DNA of 64,000 nucleotides from Lepas anatifera (lineage: Eukaryota > Arthropoda > Thecostraca > Lepadidae): the NCBI GenBank assembly GCA_034440635.1, contig JAOTON010001354.1:496001-560000 (forward strand), given 5' to 3'. A program made the position numbers and the translations under genes. The notes beneath the pieces were generated by a model. It saw only the letters and a list, made by a program, of their open reading frames with translations. It searched no databases and was not told the DNA's origin. Below are positions 34,901 to 47,600 of the stretch, piece after piece. Numbering within the stretch: the stretch's first letter is position 1; each line of letters starts with the position of its first letter.

Positions 34901-35962
34901 GCGGCCCAATGCTGATCAGGCGCTGCCTCTGTCAGCTTTGGAGGACACAGCTCATGATATCTTCCAGGGTGTTGACACATCACCGAGTGGAGGGCGTGAT
35001 GGAACACGAGATGAGATAAGATGACGAGTGCCGGGTAAAAGTTGTTCACGGACCTATGCCCTCAGAATTGGAGCTTTTCAGGTTATTTTGACGTCAGAGC
35101 ACGTTTTCTGACGAATGCTGGCATCCGCCACAGTCATTCTTTGTCTCTCCCCATGAATTGGCCGTAAGTATTTTCCAATGATATTCCTCCACCTTTAACA
35201 TGTTTTGACCTTTGACGATTTTCTCTGACCTTTATTGACTTTGCATGGCCTCTGCGATAACTCACATAATATTTACTAGCTTTTTTAATATAACCATATT
35301 TTTGGTCAAAAACATGTGTTAAGTTTTTTTAGCGCTGAATCCGAATTTAATGTTCAGAACAGCCGCTTAACAGAGCAAACTGGACATGTTAGGCACTATG
35401 AATTTTACTTATCAGTGACCTCTGTTTTTTTTACCTCATCTCACGTGTCCTCGATGGGTCACATTATACACATACTACATGAAGAAAAGCCCAAATGTGT
35501 CCTGATTATTTTGATGGATATGTTAGTGTTATCTGATACCCAAAAACCTACCCAACAACAGGTGGAGCGGTGAAATGGGCCATGAAAGAAATAAGTCAGT
35601 TTTTTAACCTGGCTGGAAAGCGACTTTGGGACCTAAGGTCGTTGAGATATCGTAACGGGCAGAACACTAGCTTCGACCATGAAACTCCAAGTCAATTAGG
35701 GGCCAAAAATGAGGGGGCGGCCGCAACACCTCCCCACCCCCTGTAATTAAGGTGAAATTGGTGACAAACAGAAAAGAGCGAGGGTTAAGTGATGCCGAAA
35801 GCACGCAGGATTAACCAGCGCCTTCAAATGTGTGCCCAACAATGTGACACACTGTGGATCTCTTCTTGTTTCTCTGTGATGAATTTAGTACATGTTCTCC
35901 TTTTATTCATTATTAGTCGTGTCGCATCGTTAGACAAGCTCGGATTTTCCACGGGTGGTACT
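31961..35962. other. Non-coding stretch
   Basis: Mixed composition. The only item worth marking is a TATA-like box followed by a short frame and splice donor at 33807-33960, listed separately. No recognisable protein is encoded. Confidence 0.35.
33807..33960 (+). promoter_or_regulatory. Weak candidate promoter and short first exon
   Basis: TATAAA at 33807-33812 is followed 46 nt later by an ATG (33858) that opens a frame of 33 codons plus 2 nt, running to CTCTG|GTAAGA (donor at 33959). The arrangement matches a TATA-driven gene with a short first exon, but the peptide (beginning MQTRIEASLKSTDTV) is not recognised and no second exon was found. Confidence 0.15.
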
Positions 35963-35966
35963 TTAA

Positions 35967-36789
35967 CACGCGCATTGAGCCACCTTCGCTTTGAAGGGGT
36001 GTGGCGGGTACCTGCCCCACCCTAAGAGCTCGAGAACAACGGTGGGTAGCAAAAAAGGTAAACGGCGTTGGGTAGCCCATCCACTTCACCATGGAACATA
36101 TTTGACCATTTTTTTCGTCAGGTCACATTTAAGGTCACTAGAGGTCAAAAAATGCCGTCATAGGGACAACATGTAAATGAAGGTTTTCGGTCATTACATC
36201 TGAACAAATAAAGATAGAGTAAAACGACTTGAATTATATGAATCCTCGCAGCAAACCGAATCGAATGAAATATAATATGAGCTTGCTAGGTCAAATCAAG
36301 GATTTGACCTGACCTGAGGTCAGGTCAAGGTCAAATGAGATAAAATGCATATCATTAGAACTGCAAAAACAAGTAAAATCTAATACAGCTAAAATAAACG
36401 CTGTATCACCTTTAGTTACTAGGTTATTCAGTTAAAACCATTTTTCCCATGTATTTCCAATGGAGAGGTCATGGCTCGTACCTGATCTAAGGTCATCGAT
36501 ATACAAAATACCGGAACATATTTTAGAGAAATTGGTGCACCCATTATGTGATATGAGTTTCAATCTGATAAATTCACCCTGTTCCGACCTATGCTATCTT
36601 AAACTTTTTGTTTAGATCAGGTCAATTGACCTGTACTAGCGACCTGACTTGAGATGACCTAGCCTTAAAATTTTGACAGAAGTTGTAAAAATGATGAGAG
36701 AAAAGGCATGCCAAGTACGGCGGCGCTACGCGCCGCAATTTTTATTCTATCTCCGAAAAAAACCGAGGGGGCAGGTACCCGTCCCCCCG
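35967..36789 (+). mobile_element. TTAA-flanked AGGTCA-rich element, copy 3 (diverged)
   Basis: TTAA lies at 35963-35966 and 36790-36793. The left part retains GAGCCACCTTCGC and GTGGCGGGTACCTGCCCC. The right part has a GGCGCTACGCGCC palindrome and CCGAGGGGGCAGGTACCCG before CCCCCCG-TTAA. AGGTCA repeats at 36120-36147 have spacers of 6 and 4 bp, the same layout as in copy 1. It is shorter (823 bp) and the outermost bases no longer fit the CCYT rule, so it is a related subfamily or a decayed copy. Confidence 0.65.
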
Positions 36790-36793
36790 TTAA

Positions 36794-39700
36794 TGTGACT
36801 GTTAAAACTCGCTCGAGCCCGCCGACCCAAGCAATGTTTTCTGCGATTCTAGAACATGACTTTGTACGTTGAGACCAGTATGTTTATTTGGATCACTGCC
36901 ATCAGAGATGAAAATCGACGTTCGGGGTTAAGAGGCGTCGAAAGAGACACTCCGGTGCAGTCTATCACCCTTGTGGGACGCCTCTGACACTGTTTACCTG
37001 AGGCACTCTGAGTATGAGTCAGGGCAAATGTGACACAGCCCCGACGCGCTGCAAGCTTCCCCGGAGCTGACGAAGCCCAGCGCCGGCTGGGTGGTCGACG
37101 GCAGCCGTGTTTGCCGCCATGTCACCATTCGTCTTATTTCCGTGTACGCCATCCATCGCCCTGCCGCCCAATACCGAAAACAGGCCAGAGCGCTGACTTC
37201 CGGACCGAGGCCCGGCGCCGAGGCGGAGGTGGCGCGCCCTGGACACTATTGATGGCCGACGCAGCGCGGCCGGCACCGAACGCTCCCAAACACGCCGTAA
37301 ACGAAGTCAATGCTTTGTTTCCGCCGCTGGTGTCAATGGGGGCAATGAGCGGCGCTGCGCGGCAAACAATCGGCGCCCAGACAGCTGGTGTAGCAACGCG
37401 GCTCTCACCAGCGGCCGGCCGCACACGCAAGCCAGCCGGGCGATCAATTAAAACCATCGTGACAGAGCTTTTGCCAGTTTAATTGATTCACCCTTTGAAC
37501 AGGGCGACGGCGGTGGCAGAGAACGTTCGCTGCGACAAAGACCAGAGCAGCCACATCCCCTGAGAGCGCCAGCGACACTGCATGTATAATTTTTATTGTT
37601 CTCGTTACATTTGCATAAGGTCCTGGTTTACGACAGTGTCGGGTCTGGATGGCGGCTATAACTGTTGGCTGTGCGGTCTCACCAGAGCCGGGCGTTTCGG
37701 CGACAATCCTGCACATAGCAAGCGGACGTACAGAAAGCCACACTGGTAAGTGCCCAATAAACTCTGCAGGGATCGGCGGCAAGGACAGGGGCCATTCGTC
37801 GTAACGCGAAGATGATTTGTGGCAGACGTGCCTTAAACTCCGGCGCATTGTTTAAAACAGCGCCGGGTGGGACAACGAATGGCGTGTCACGCCGGCCCAG
37901 CGCCGCCTGCCCGCCCGGCAGCCAGCTCTGCATCTAATGAAGAATAACGCCGACGGCTGGGCTGCACGGTCTCAGGGCCTTCCACGCGCTGTGTGACTCC
38001 CGAGCAGTGTCTCGGAGCTGAGACTGTTTGCAGATCACCTGGTGTTACTCCCAACACACTTTATTCCGGAATTTTGCAGCCTATTAGCGAGATGAAGAAT
38101 TGGGGGCATCTAAATCGTGCGTTGTATCAGAGAGTCTACATTGTGTGATTGTAGAATTCTGAGCATCCGAAACGTGGGCTTTATCTGGAGGTCCCATGCT
38201 GTAGTCATGTTATGTATCCAGGGAGCGTCTGCCTATACTCTGAACCCGGGGTTCCAGCGCCTGGACTGTTCTGTGCAGAGACAAGTCTGGGCTGTCTGGA
38301 CTGAAAAGGCTGTCAGCACGTCCTTCTACGCATCTCAGGATTGTGAGACCTGGGCTATTCTGTCTGTTTGCCCTCCCCCTGTGTACACCACAGGGAATGG
38401 GCTGTTCCGGTCTGCGTAATCCTCCACGCATTCTGGAAGCGGAAACGAACTTTCCCTGGCAGAACATTCTGTGCACCTGCAATGTTACCCAAAACGTCTG
38501 GCCATGTCTTGGTCGATGCATCTTTGTGCGCGCAAAGAGGGAGAGGACTTGCAAGATATCCTATCGCTTATCTCTGTGAAAGCTAGAACAGCCAGACCAG
38601 GAGGACTCTTCCTCAGACCATGCGACACGTGCGGAGGCAGGACTATCCCGGTGTGCGTGTCCCTCCCTGTGTGTCAGGCGCGGCTGCTCCAACAGCGGCA
38701 GCGGCGGCAGCGCTGGGGGCGGCGTCGTGTCGTCACGTCGGCGACGTATGAGGCCGGCAGCCGACCGGCAGCGGCGCAGCGGGCCGCCGCGGCCCACGCC
38801 GCCGCCGCCGACACACTCAATACAACACAAACTCGTAAATCGCCGCGCCGACACGGCAACACGGTTACCATTTGTACCATTAAATTGGCCTCCCGCGTCT
38901 AAAAAGCTATCACCGTCGAAATGAAGTTAGCCCACGCCGCCGGCGGTGGCGGTGAGGCTGGCTGGCGATGGAGGGGGCGGGCTGGCGTGACGCGACCTGC
39001 GTGCTCCGGCGCCGTCGGCGGCTGCGTATCCGAACGGACAACAGCTCGTGGTCTGCAGCTGCAGCTGCAGCAGCCGTTGGACGAGCTGTGCACGTGCTGG
39101 TCAGACCACTGCAACAGTTCCGGCAGCGCACCGGTGCGTGCGCTCGGCGCATCAATAATTACTGTCGATCGCACTACCCGAAACCAGTCTGGGCTTGTAT
39201 CGTTTGCCGGTTGGCCGGTTGGGCAGACAGCGGTGCGCAGGCGCGACTGCGTGCCCACCTGTCGCACCGCTCGCACAGACCGGTTACTGGGGATCATAGC
39301 CCACCCGAGCGGGCCGAACCAGCAGCGGACCTGGTTCAGCCGGGTTCACTGGGCACCGCGGCAGACATAGCAAAGCGAAACCGGCTCTGCGACGAGCAGG
39401 CCGCTCCAGCCTGGCCACGGAACTGGAAACAGAATCCGGAAACGGGTGCGGGTTATTGGCGCTGCTGTTGAGCTAGGTCAGGACACGCGGCCTGCTGTTT
39501 TTCCCAGTTTGACCCGTTTCCACGGCTTCAGAAAAACGGTAGAACCCGTCAGTTCATAGATCACAAGACCCGCACAGAAGTGGTGACATACCAGTTTTTC
39601 GGTGTGCAGAGACGTTTTACAGTGATTACAAAAACCAGCATCCGTTCAACTTCTGCTTTGCCGGTTGACATACTACTGATGGAATTAACACCCACGCGGT

Positions 39701-40119
39701 GGAAAAAGTCGGGAAGTGTCAGAGCCTGGTCAGCCATGAAACCACCGAAGTGAGGGGGTGGAAAAACGACAGGATGACTACATATCTCCGACAGCTATCA
39801 GTGCTGGTTACTTCCGGTCACTGGTTACACTTGCCGTGACAAAAAGGTGTTCCCTAAACATTACTTTAACCCACTTAGTTTCAAATTGATGTATGATATT
39901 GCTGACAGTTTTAACCGCAAGTGCTAATATGTTTTTCGTATTTGCAGTTATACCTAATGATTTTTATATGTACTCTCGTTTTAAGAACAGTCAACACGCG
40001 TAGTGGAAGGAGAGAAGACACGCTCATTCTTCGTATTTGTGCTGGGTGTCGATTCGAAAACATAAGTCAACGAGAAGCATCGCACCTCGTCGTAACAGCA
40101 AATCACATATTTTCAGGGA
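36794..40119. other. Long GC-rich non-coding block, AT-rich at its right end
   Basis: From about 36990 to 39480 the sequence is strongly CpG-rich (for example 37030-37480 and 38640-39400), with many overlapping frames on both strands dominated by Arg, Ala, Pro and Gly. None carries a recognised domain or convincing splice sites. It could include regulatory DNA, but I see no specific motif that proves it. 39.5-40.1 kb is ordinary AT-richer sequence. Confidence 0.35.
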
Positions 40120-40127
40120 GAGAGAAT

Positions 40128-40397
40128 CCATGGGCGAATCTAAGATCTCCGATCGAAGGAGGGGCGCTATCTGTACCAGGGGGAAAGCTTATGAGTGGAA
40201 ATCCTATCAGTAGGGAGCGAAATTGTATCCCGGAGGCGCAATGCTCAGATCCTGAGTGGGATGAGGGGCGTGGAAGTGACCTTTCAGGGAGCGCCATCGA
40301 CCTTTCAGGGGAGGGGCACCGTCAAAAGTTCAAGGGCGCCGAATGTCGATCAGGAAGGGGGAGCAAGCGCCTCTCTTTGCCCCTGGATCCGCCTATG
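40128..40397 (+). mobile_element. hAT-like MITE (270 bp)
   Basis: The ends are CCATGGGCGAATCTA (left) and TGGATCCGCCTATG (right), related to the 28765 element's GGCGGATCCAGG termini. The flanks GAGAGAAT (40120-40127) and GAGAGAAA (40398-40405) are an 8-bp duplication with one mismatch. The interior repeats CCTTTCAGGG and AGGGAGCG words. Confidence 0.6.
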
Positions 40398-40405
40398 GAG
40401 AGAAA

Positions 40406-42749
40406 TTATCAAAGTTGAAGGTGGCCACTGCGGCCCTTGCCGAACGATGTACGATCTGACGTGGAAACTCCTCAGGCCTCATCTTCTCTACTCACATCGC
40501 TTATTGTTGACCGGTGTGCTTGAAATTTGGCTGGAAGTAGTTCAAGAGAACAATGCCACCAGGATGAATTAGCCGAACCACAGAATGGGAGTGTGCGTTA
40601 AACAAACACGTCTCCTCCATCGAGGGAAACTATTCATACCTCTCTCCTGCGCGTGGTAGATTTTACTATACATTGATTCATTCAGTGTCATTCATGATTC
40701 GCTACAAAGGTTAAGAGTTTGCACTCAAATAATACAACATTGTAAAAAAGGCAATATTACATTTTTTCACTTTTACGATACATCAACTAAATTTTAACTT
40801 TCTGAGTGACCACAGATAATATAACTGGATAAAATGTTTATTTCAAACCTAAGACCATTTCAATGAGCGAAGCCTTTTCAACTCCGATTATCTGAGTGTT
40901 GCGACGTAGAAAACGGCACATCTGGGTAGGACTCATCAAAGTGCTCCAACCTGTTAAACACCTGCCTGACGTGTGCTCTCGAAATTAGCCAATTTTTCTC
41001 GCATTCAGCATACAGCCGGTTTCATTTGCTGTGAACACTTGCACAGTATACAGAATATTGCAGACATTGCAAACCTTGAACCGCTCACAAGGCGAATGAC
41101 TTTTTTTGCTTTTTGCGCGGAACTGTTACATCTCAGGGTAGTTATTATTCGCTTTCAATACCAGTTATGTCTCCATATGCAAACTCCTACGGAGGTCAAA
41201 TGGCATCATCTCCTTGTTTTGTAAATTTAAAAGTATCAAACAAACATCAATATCAATATATTTTTAATATATGGAAGAATTTTGAGTCAGCACAAAACAT
41301 GTTGAAATAATTCGTATATAAGACTTTCCCAGCTTGTGAATGTTTTCTCCTTTCCCCACCCCGGACCTATCAGCGGGGGCCCATGCCACTTTGAGACGTT
41401 GCCATTAAAAGCAGACAGCAACGCCTAGACGCTGGGTGTGACCTTCATACCACAAGTGTCTTTGATACACGTTCTAGGAGCAACGCTCCCAGAGCGGTGC
41501 AATGTGGAAATTAAAAAGAGATTGCACAACAAAAAGAAATGCACATGGAAGGGCTTTCGATGAGCAACAGAATGTAGGGATTGTCCAAGAGAGTCTGCGA
41601 GGGGACAGTCGTTGAGGAACAAAGAAAAGGAGAAGTAAAACAACACACGTACCCTGGACGTGGTGCGCCACAAACAGCCTCCGGGACGACGAATTTTCAG
41701 CCAAGCGCTGAGCATCGATCAGCTGACCGTGTTCAAAGGAACCATGGTACGCAGCATAAAGCCCTCTCCCATCTCACGGAGATCCACTCATCACCTCGCT
41801 GCCTAACGCGCAACTCACCACCTAACCCAACCTAGCTCACCACCTCACTACCATCGCGGCCGCGTGAGCATGTAGGTCTTCACTGTCATGGAGCGCTTCC
41901 AACACCGGACGAACGAGCAGTATCCCTGACCTCGCGTTATGCCTGGATCACCCCTCCATAGGCGAGAATTCCTCTCATAGCCTGCCTTGGTTAGCGCGGA
42001 CGCGACCATATTCCTCCAGCCTGACCTCCCCGGTCACCAGCATACGCTCCTGCAGGTGCAGCCTGGACCCTACAGTCCGACTTCAACCACCTAGCCAAAA
42101 CCTTGTTTTGCAACAAAACCTCGCCAGTTTGACACCACAATCATATTATGTTTCATTTGTAATCAATCAAAAAGGTCCTCCACACACAGAAAACGATCAA
42201 AGGGGAGCACGTGCAGCTTCAGGTCGACCAGCTGAGCGCAGGTGCAACCTCTTCTCATACCTGAACTCTGTCCCACGGCCGATCAGCTCCAATCACAACT
42301 GGCCAATCAGCAGCTACCATTGCAAAAAGGCCAGCTGTCGGAGAAAGCGGCGTTTTTGCCGCGCTGCAGCCCGCCGCGGCGCGGCACTTTCCAACCCGCT
42401 GTTTGCGGTGAGTGCACCAAAAACAGGCGGCCAGACGGACGAGGCCGCGCCAGTATTGGCACACGTCGGGCGCTAAACTGCGACCACCGCCAGCGTCGGC
42501 CGGCTCTGCCCTCCCGCTGCATAAGGAGAGCAGGCTCCGCACTGGAGGAACCGCCAGCGTCCCGCTTCGGTTTTCTTGCGCTAGAACGCAACACGTCAAA
42601 GCGGGGCAGTGGGCTAAGGCTGGACGATATTGTGGGTTTTCGAGCCCGGCTGGCTTTGTTGGATCACGGGACAAGAACACAAATCTCGTTGGTCTGCGTC
42701 ATTAAAATCTGCAGCGAGCTGAGTTGATTACCTATAGTTCCATTAGACC
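40406..42749. other. Non-coding stretch
   Basis: AT-rich to about 41.4 kb, then mixed, with a GC-rich block at about 42200-42620. No supported exon. Confidence 0.35.
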
Positions 42750-43124
42750 CAAAGGCGTAACGAGAAATTATTGAAGGGGGCGTATCTTGGGACACCTCAG
42801 GTTAGCCAACTCAGGATCCGTATACCTAAGTATAGAAAATGTCTGCCAGAGGGGGTCATGACCCATTACCCCTTTGTGAACCAAACTGGAGGGATGAGGT
42901 GCCGTGCAGTATGACTGAGGAAACCTATGGGTACATGGGCACCGAAAGCGGGGGGACGGGGGGACGCGTCCCCCCTGTTGGCCAACCAGGGGGGACGTCC
43001 CCCAAATTTTTGGGTTAATGGTCATTAATGCTGTCAGTTACCGAATATGCTCTAAATTTGCCTCCCGCGGTCAGCACCAGCCCGGGTCTGTACCTCCTGC
43101 GAAAATTCCGTGGCGGCGCCCCTG
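42750..43124 (+). mobile_element. Degenerate hAT-like MITE, boundaries uncertain
   Basis: The left end CAAAGGCGTAACGAGAAATT and the right end (reverse complement) CAGGGGCGCCGCCACGGAAT are similar to each other and to the CAGGGGCG ends of the 24450 element. No matching 8-bp flank was found. The interior contains a GC-rich inverted repeat (GGGGGACG...CGTCCCCC). Confidence 0.35.
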
Positions 43125-44497
43125 TATGGGTGAACCGGAAGGGTGGCAAACAACAAGTCATTAACCATTCCTTGCTTCGGAAATTGTTCATTCAGCAGCT
43201 GCTGGTCCTCTTTATTAGTTTCTGAAACATATCCTAAATATTCATTATTTTAAGCACGTGCGTGGAACGCTGAAGTATCATACAGAATAATAGTAGAATA
43301 AATGCAGAATTCGTCTAATTTTGAAGGAATCATGCGACAGTGTTGGTGAATCAAACTGAGATTATGAATATACAAAACCTGCATGAGATGCATCAGTTTC
43401 AAAAGACACATTAGTTTCAATGTCTGTAGGAGTGCAGGAAGAGGGGAAGCCAATCAAAGACCTCGGGAGTATCTGTTGGGCTGCTAATTCTACATTCAAA
43501 AGCGGCGGAGGGTTCGATTTCAATGGGGACTTCACGAACTTTTCAGCCATTTTTTCCAGCAGCGCCATAGGGTTGGTGCTAAAATTTCTGATCCAAGGGG
43601 GATGCACCGGTACTCGCTAGTTCACCCCCTATGGCCATCCTACAAAGGGACTAAATTATCGACGAGAGGAACACAAAAAACCCTTAATTGTTCTGATAAC
43701 ATTCTTATGCAAAAGCGTGTTGCACAAAGTATAATAATTGCCTGTAGGAAACCGGAAAGAAGGCATGAAATGCAAACAAGGTTTCAGCAAAACTGTTGAA
43801 TTGTCTGCACTTATATGCACCATGAAGAGTCGAAGCGATTATTTTATAACCACATGCCCGATTCGGACCGTATTAGATAGTCTCAGAACGGCCAGATTTT
43901 GCAATATTGGTCCACCTCGATAACACAACATTACAGAACCCTTTCAGACTTTCAAACACATATTAATGCAAAAAGCCGGGAAGCAAAAACCTGTCTACTA
44001 CACTGTGGAGTATTTCCGACCGGGGCTGAAAGAGCCTCAGTCTTCAGTCAGCTCTGGATTGGGGAGTTTTTCTGAGAGAGGCGTGCAAGCATGGTCGTGT
44101 CGCAGTTTGTAGAGCCGCATCCCAGTCCAAGCTGGATTGCCCACATATGGCCGCTTTTTGGCGACGGGGCACGAACATGATGGCTCTCGACATGCGGCCC
44201 GTGCTTCGTGCAGGAAGCCACTGGTCGACTCCACAGGGCTGCGTTTGGCCAAACGCGCGCTTTTTATAGCCCCTTTGTTACAGCCTGTCGCAGAATAAAT
44301 CTTAGTCGTGCTTCGGTCAAAATAGGTGACTATTAGCTATATAATTTTACAAAGAACTGAGCCACCCGGTTGGTTATCATGGTGTTTGACCAGTAGGTAT
44401 CAAAATCATAAAGCTTTTCCATCTTTGGTTTCAATCTTTTCTTAAATTGAGGATGATAGTAAAAAAACATGAAGACACCAAATGAGCGGGTGTGTCC
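43125..44497. other. Non-coding stretch
   Basis: AT-rich with no gene. A short foldback at about 43563-43640 has GCCATAGGG and CCCTATGGC arms and may be a tiny inverted-repeat element. Confidence 0.35.
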
Positions 44498-44670
44498 TTG
44501 AACGGGTGTGCGTTTTCGCAGTACTAGGGGTAGCGGGTATCTGTGAACGCCTTCGCGGTTTCGCAGTATTTGGGGAGCAGTACTTTGAACGGCTTTGCGT
44601 TTTCGCGGTACTGGGGGAGAGGGACTTTGAACGGTTGTGCGTTTTCGCGGTACTGGGGGAGCGAGCGCGC
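44498..44670 (+). repeat. 42-45 bp minisatellite, four copies
   Basis: Units start with GAACGG...TGCGTTTTCGC at 44500, 44545, 44587 and 44629 (periods 45, 42 and 42). All periods are multiples of three, so a 14-residue periodic frame (FERLCVFAVLGER-like) is open on the plus strand and two periodic frames (PPVPRKR- and SPSTAKT-type) are open on the minus strand. Openness in several frames argues for a non-coding repeat, although one translated frame cannot be excluded. Confidence 0.85.
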
Positions 44671-47600
44671 GCTCTCTCAGCGGGACAATATTGACGCAGC
44701 GGCGCCGCAGCCGCTGCGTCCGACGTTTGGACAAACAAGGTTGCAACCGGCTGGACGCACCGTGCGCGCTTTGTCTTGGCCCCTTCCCTCGTTTCCGGTC
44801 TTGTGTCACCTTTCTTTGTCTCATTCCAATAGACACTCCCTCCCTAGCTCCGCTTTTTTACTTATTCTTGCTCTATTCTACCCAGAAATATTCTATTTCA
44901 GCGATTTCGTATGTTCAAAGCTCCGTCTGGGACCCTCTGAAATCCCCTGAAAATTTTCCTCAGTTATTTTGTTGTTTCACGATTACCTCTTGTCAGAAGC
45001 CCATGACGAAGTAAGTAAAGCGGCTTCTATTTTGTGTATGTACCTACGTTTTCTTCCCTCTCTTCTTTTTCCAATCCTGCCCATCCCACCTGTCCCCCTT
45101 TTCAACATCATCGTATATCCTCTAGCCTCTGCTTGCTCTCTCCTGGCTCGTACAGCCACAAAGGACGTCCGAGCAACAAACACGATGATATTGGGACTTG
45201 GCTGCCCCGGACTCCAGCCGGCGCTGACGAGCCACAATGCAACCATTAGTCCACTTGACTGGGAGCGGCTTTTTCCGCCAGATAAGAAGTTCGAAGGCAA
45301 TAGAGGCGTTGCAATAATTCAAATTCTACCGAGTCACTCTGGTTCTCTTTGTCCGACGATGACTGAGGCTCTTTGGCGAGATGAGCCGGCGCCGAGAGGC
45401 TACGCCCGTCCGCTCGGTGTATTTGAAAAACGTGCCATTAATTACAGTTGTATCTCGACGCTGATCGACACCGCGGCATTAGCCGGGGAATTTCTTGCAT
45501 TAATTAGAAAAAGGCAGAGTCGGCTGGCGGGGCTGAGCGGCAGACCATAACCACAGTTTACCCGTTGCCGAATTCCGCCACGTCACTGCCGCCCTGCAGC
45601 GCGACGCTGGCGCCACCTGTTGCAGCCTCCGCGCCGTATCTGCCGCATCTGCCGGCGCGCCGCGCCGCGATCGCCGCCCGCGCTGCAACGCGCCGATATC
45701 GCCGCCCCGATGACGCCAGCGCGCCGGATCAAGCTTCCAGTCGTCGCCTGAAGGCGAAGCACTCGCTGAGTGCTCTGTTTCGGCGGATACCAGGTGTTGG
45801 AAATCAACGCCAGCGACAACAGAAATCGAACGGGTCGCGCAGTTGGGTGAATCCGGCTTCAGCTGTCGTACTCTCCGAAATCGGGGACAAAGAACCCATT
45901 CAGGCGTAAAGCTGACATCAGTCGAGTGAAGGTTATTTTGATGATACTCGCACGGGGATAGGAAAAATACGTAAATGGTCATGGGATAGAAGGTGAAATG
46001 ATAAATTTGATGTAGAGGATGACTGAGACTGGGAAGAAAAGAAACCGATTTCTGATAATTTTGAATCGGTTCCTTTTATTTTGTTAGGTATTCACTTTTG
46101 TATTTCCACTTTTGGACACATAAATAATAAATTCAAAACTCCCATTTTTATAAGTTTTACGCCCCAACCGAGAAATGACCGAAGGCGTTCATGCTATATC
46201 ACTCTTGTTGCCGATCATCACAAATCAGTTTGTTTAAAAAAATAATCCAGTTCTCCAGCACAATCCATTATTTTTCATAAAAAGAGCTGTTTGCGTGCTA
46301 ACAGCCACCACACATCACAATAAACACGTCAGATGCACGTGCCGGGCGCGGCCGGGCCGGCTGCTTACCTGCGCCGTCGGATTTGAACAGTCACGGCGGC
46401 TCTGGATCACGTGTGACGCTAATGCCACACAATTTGGGCGACACAGGCCGGCCGCAGCTGTTGTCGTCGCCAAGTGTGAGTGATTGCCGCACCGGTAATT
46501 ATAGCGGCGCCCGGACCTCCGAGCCGGGTCCGACGGCGACTCTGAATCACGCCAGAGACGCGGCCAGCGCGCTCTCTCACATCCGGACAAAACAACGCGT
46601 GCAACGCACTCTCGATGCAATGTTGCACGGCGGTGACGCACTGTCACAGTAGGTTGACGCGTCACAGGTGGGTGACATTTTACTGCGATAAGTGCGTAAC
46701 GAAAAGCGGCCGCCGAAGGCGAGATAAGTCGCTGTCGCAGGCGTCGTAACGCGCTATTTTCTACTCAGCGAAATGGGTCATACAGTTGACGCCTGTTTTC
46801 CTCTTCGTTTTCTTCACAATGCTTTAGCAGACCAACGTGGAAGAACGTTCACCCTGTTTTCCACTTTAGCCGACGGTCTCCCCAAAAATTTTTGGCTGCA
46901 GGTGGAATGCAATGAAGTGGATATCGATTTTATGTCTCACTACAGAGGCACAGAAATAACAACTACTATTTCATTGCATGCCAAAATATGATGTGTGCAT
47001 CACCTGATAGGAGAATACAACTATAACGCAAGGAGAGAAAATTATGCAGATGGCGTTAATACCACAATATGTAGGCTTCTGAGGGAGCATATGCAGCCCT
47101 GGCATTTGTGGTCTCTGATGCATCTGGTTTCCCTTCATGCGTAGCTGATTGGCCCCTTCTGCGCTTGGGCGCTCAATTCTGTCTTACAACAACCCTCGAC
47201 TGCCATCGCTCAATTTTCGGGCACCTCAACCAGTAACGCTGATTCTGGACAGGCCCGAATCAGTAACTGGATCATGCTGGAAATCTCAATCGGCTAAATA
47301 CATTGGTTATATCGCTGAGAGAATTTCAAGAATGAAAATAGCAGCTCTTAGCTTCAATTCGCCCATGGTGTGAGCGCTAGAATTATGCACTAAGTGAAAA
47401 GAATGTGTTCCTTTTTGAAACATGATGTTCCAATTCATCCACTCTGTTCACACTCCCCTGTTTTGTTCGAATCCGTGTTGACTTTTCCACATCACTACCG
47501 GTCTTCATCCGCTCAGCCTCACATCTCTGCAGACGCCTCTGTTCTGCAAACTCGCAGACGCGGACAATCGCCGCGTCGCAGACGACGCTTCTGTCACCGT

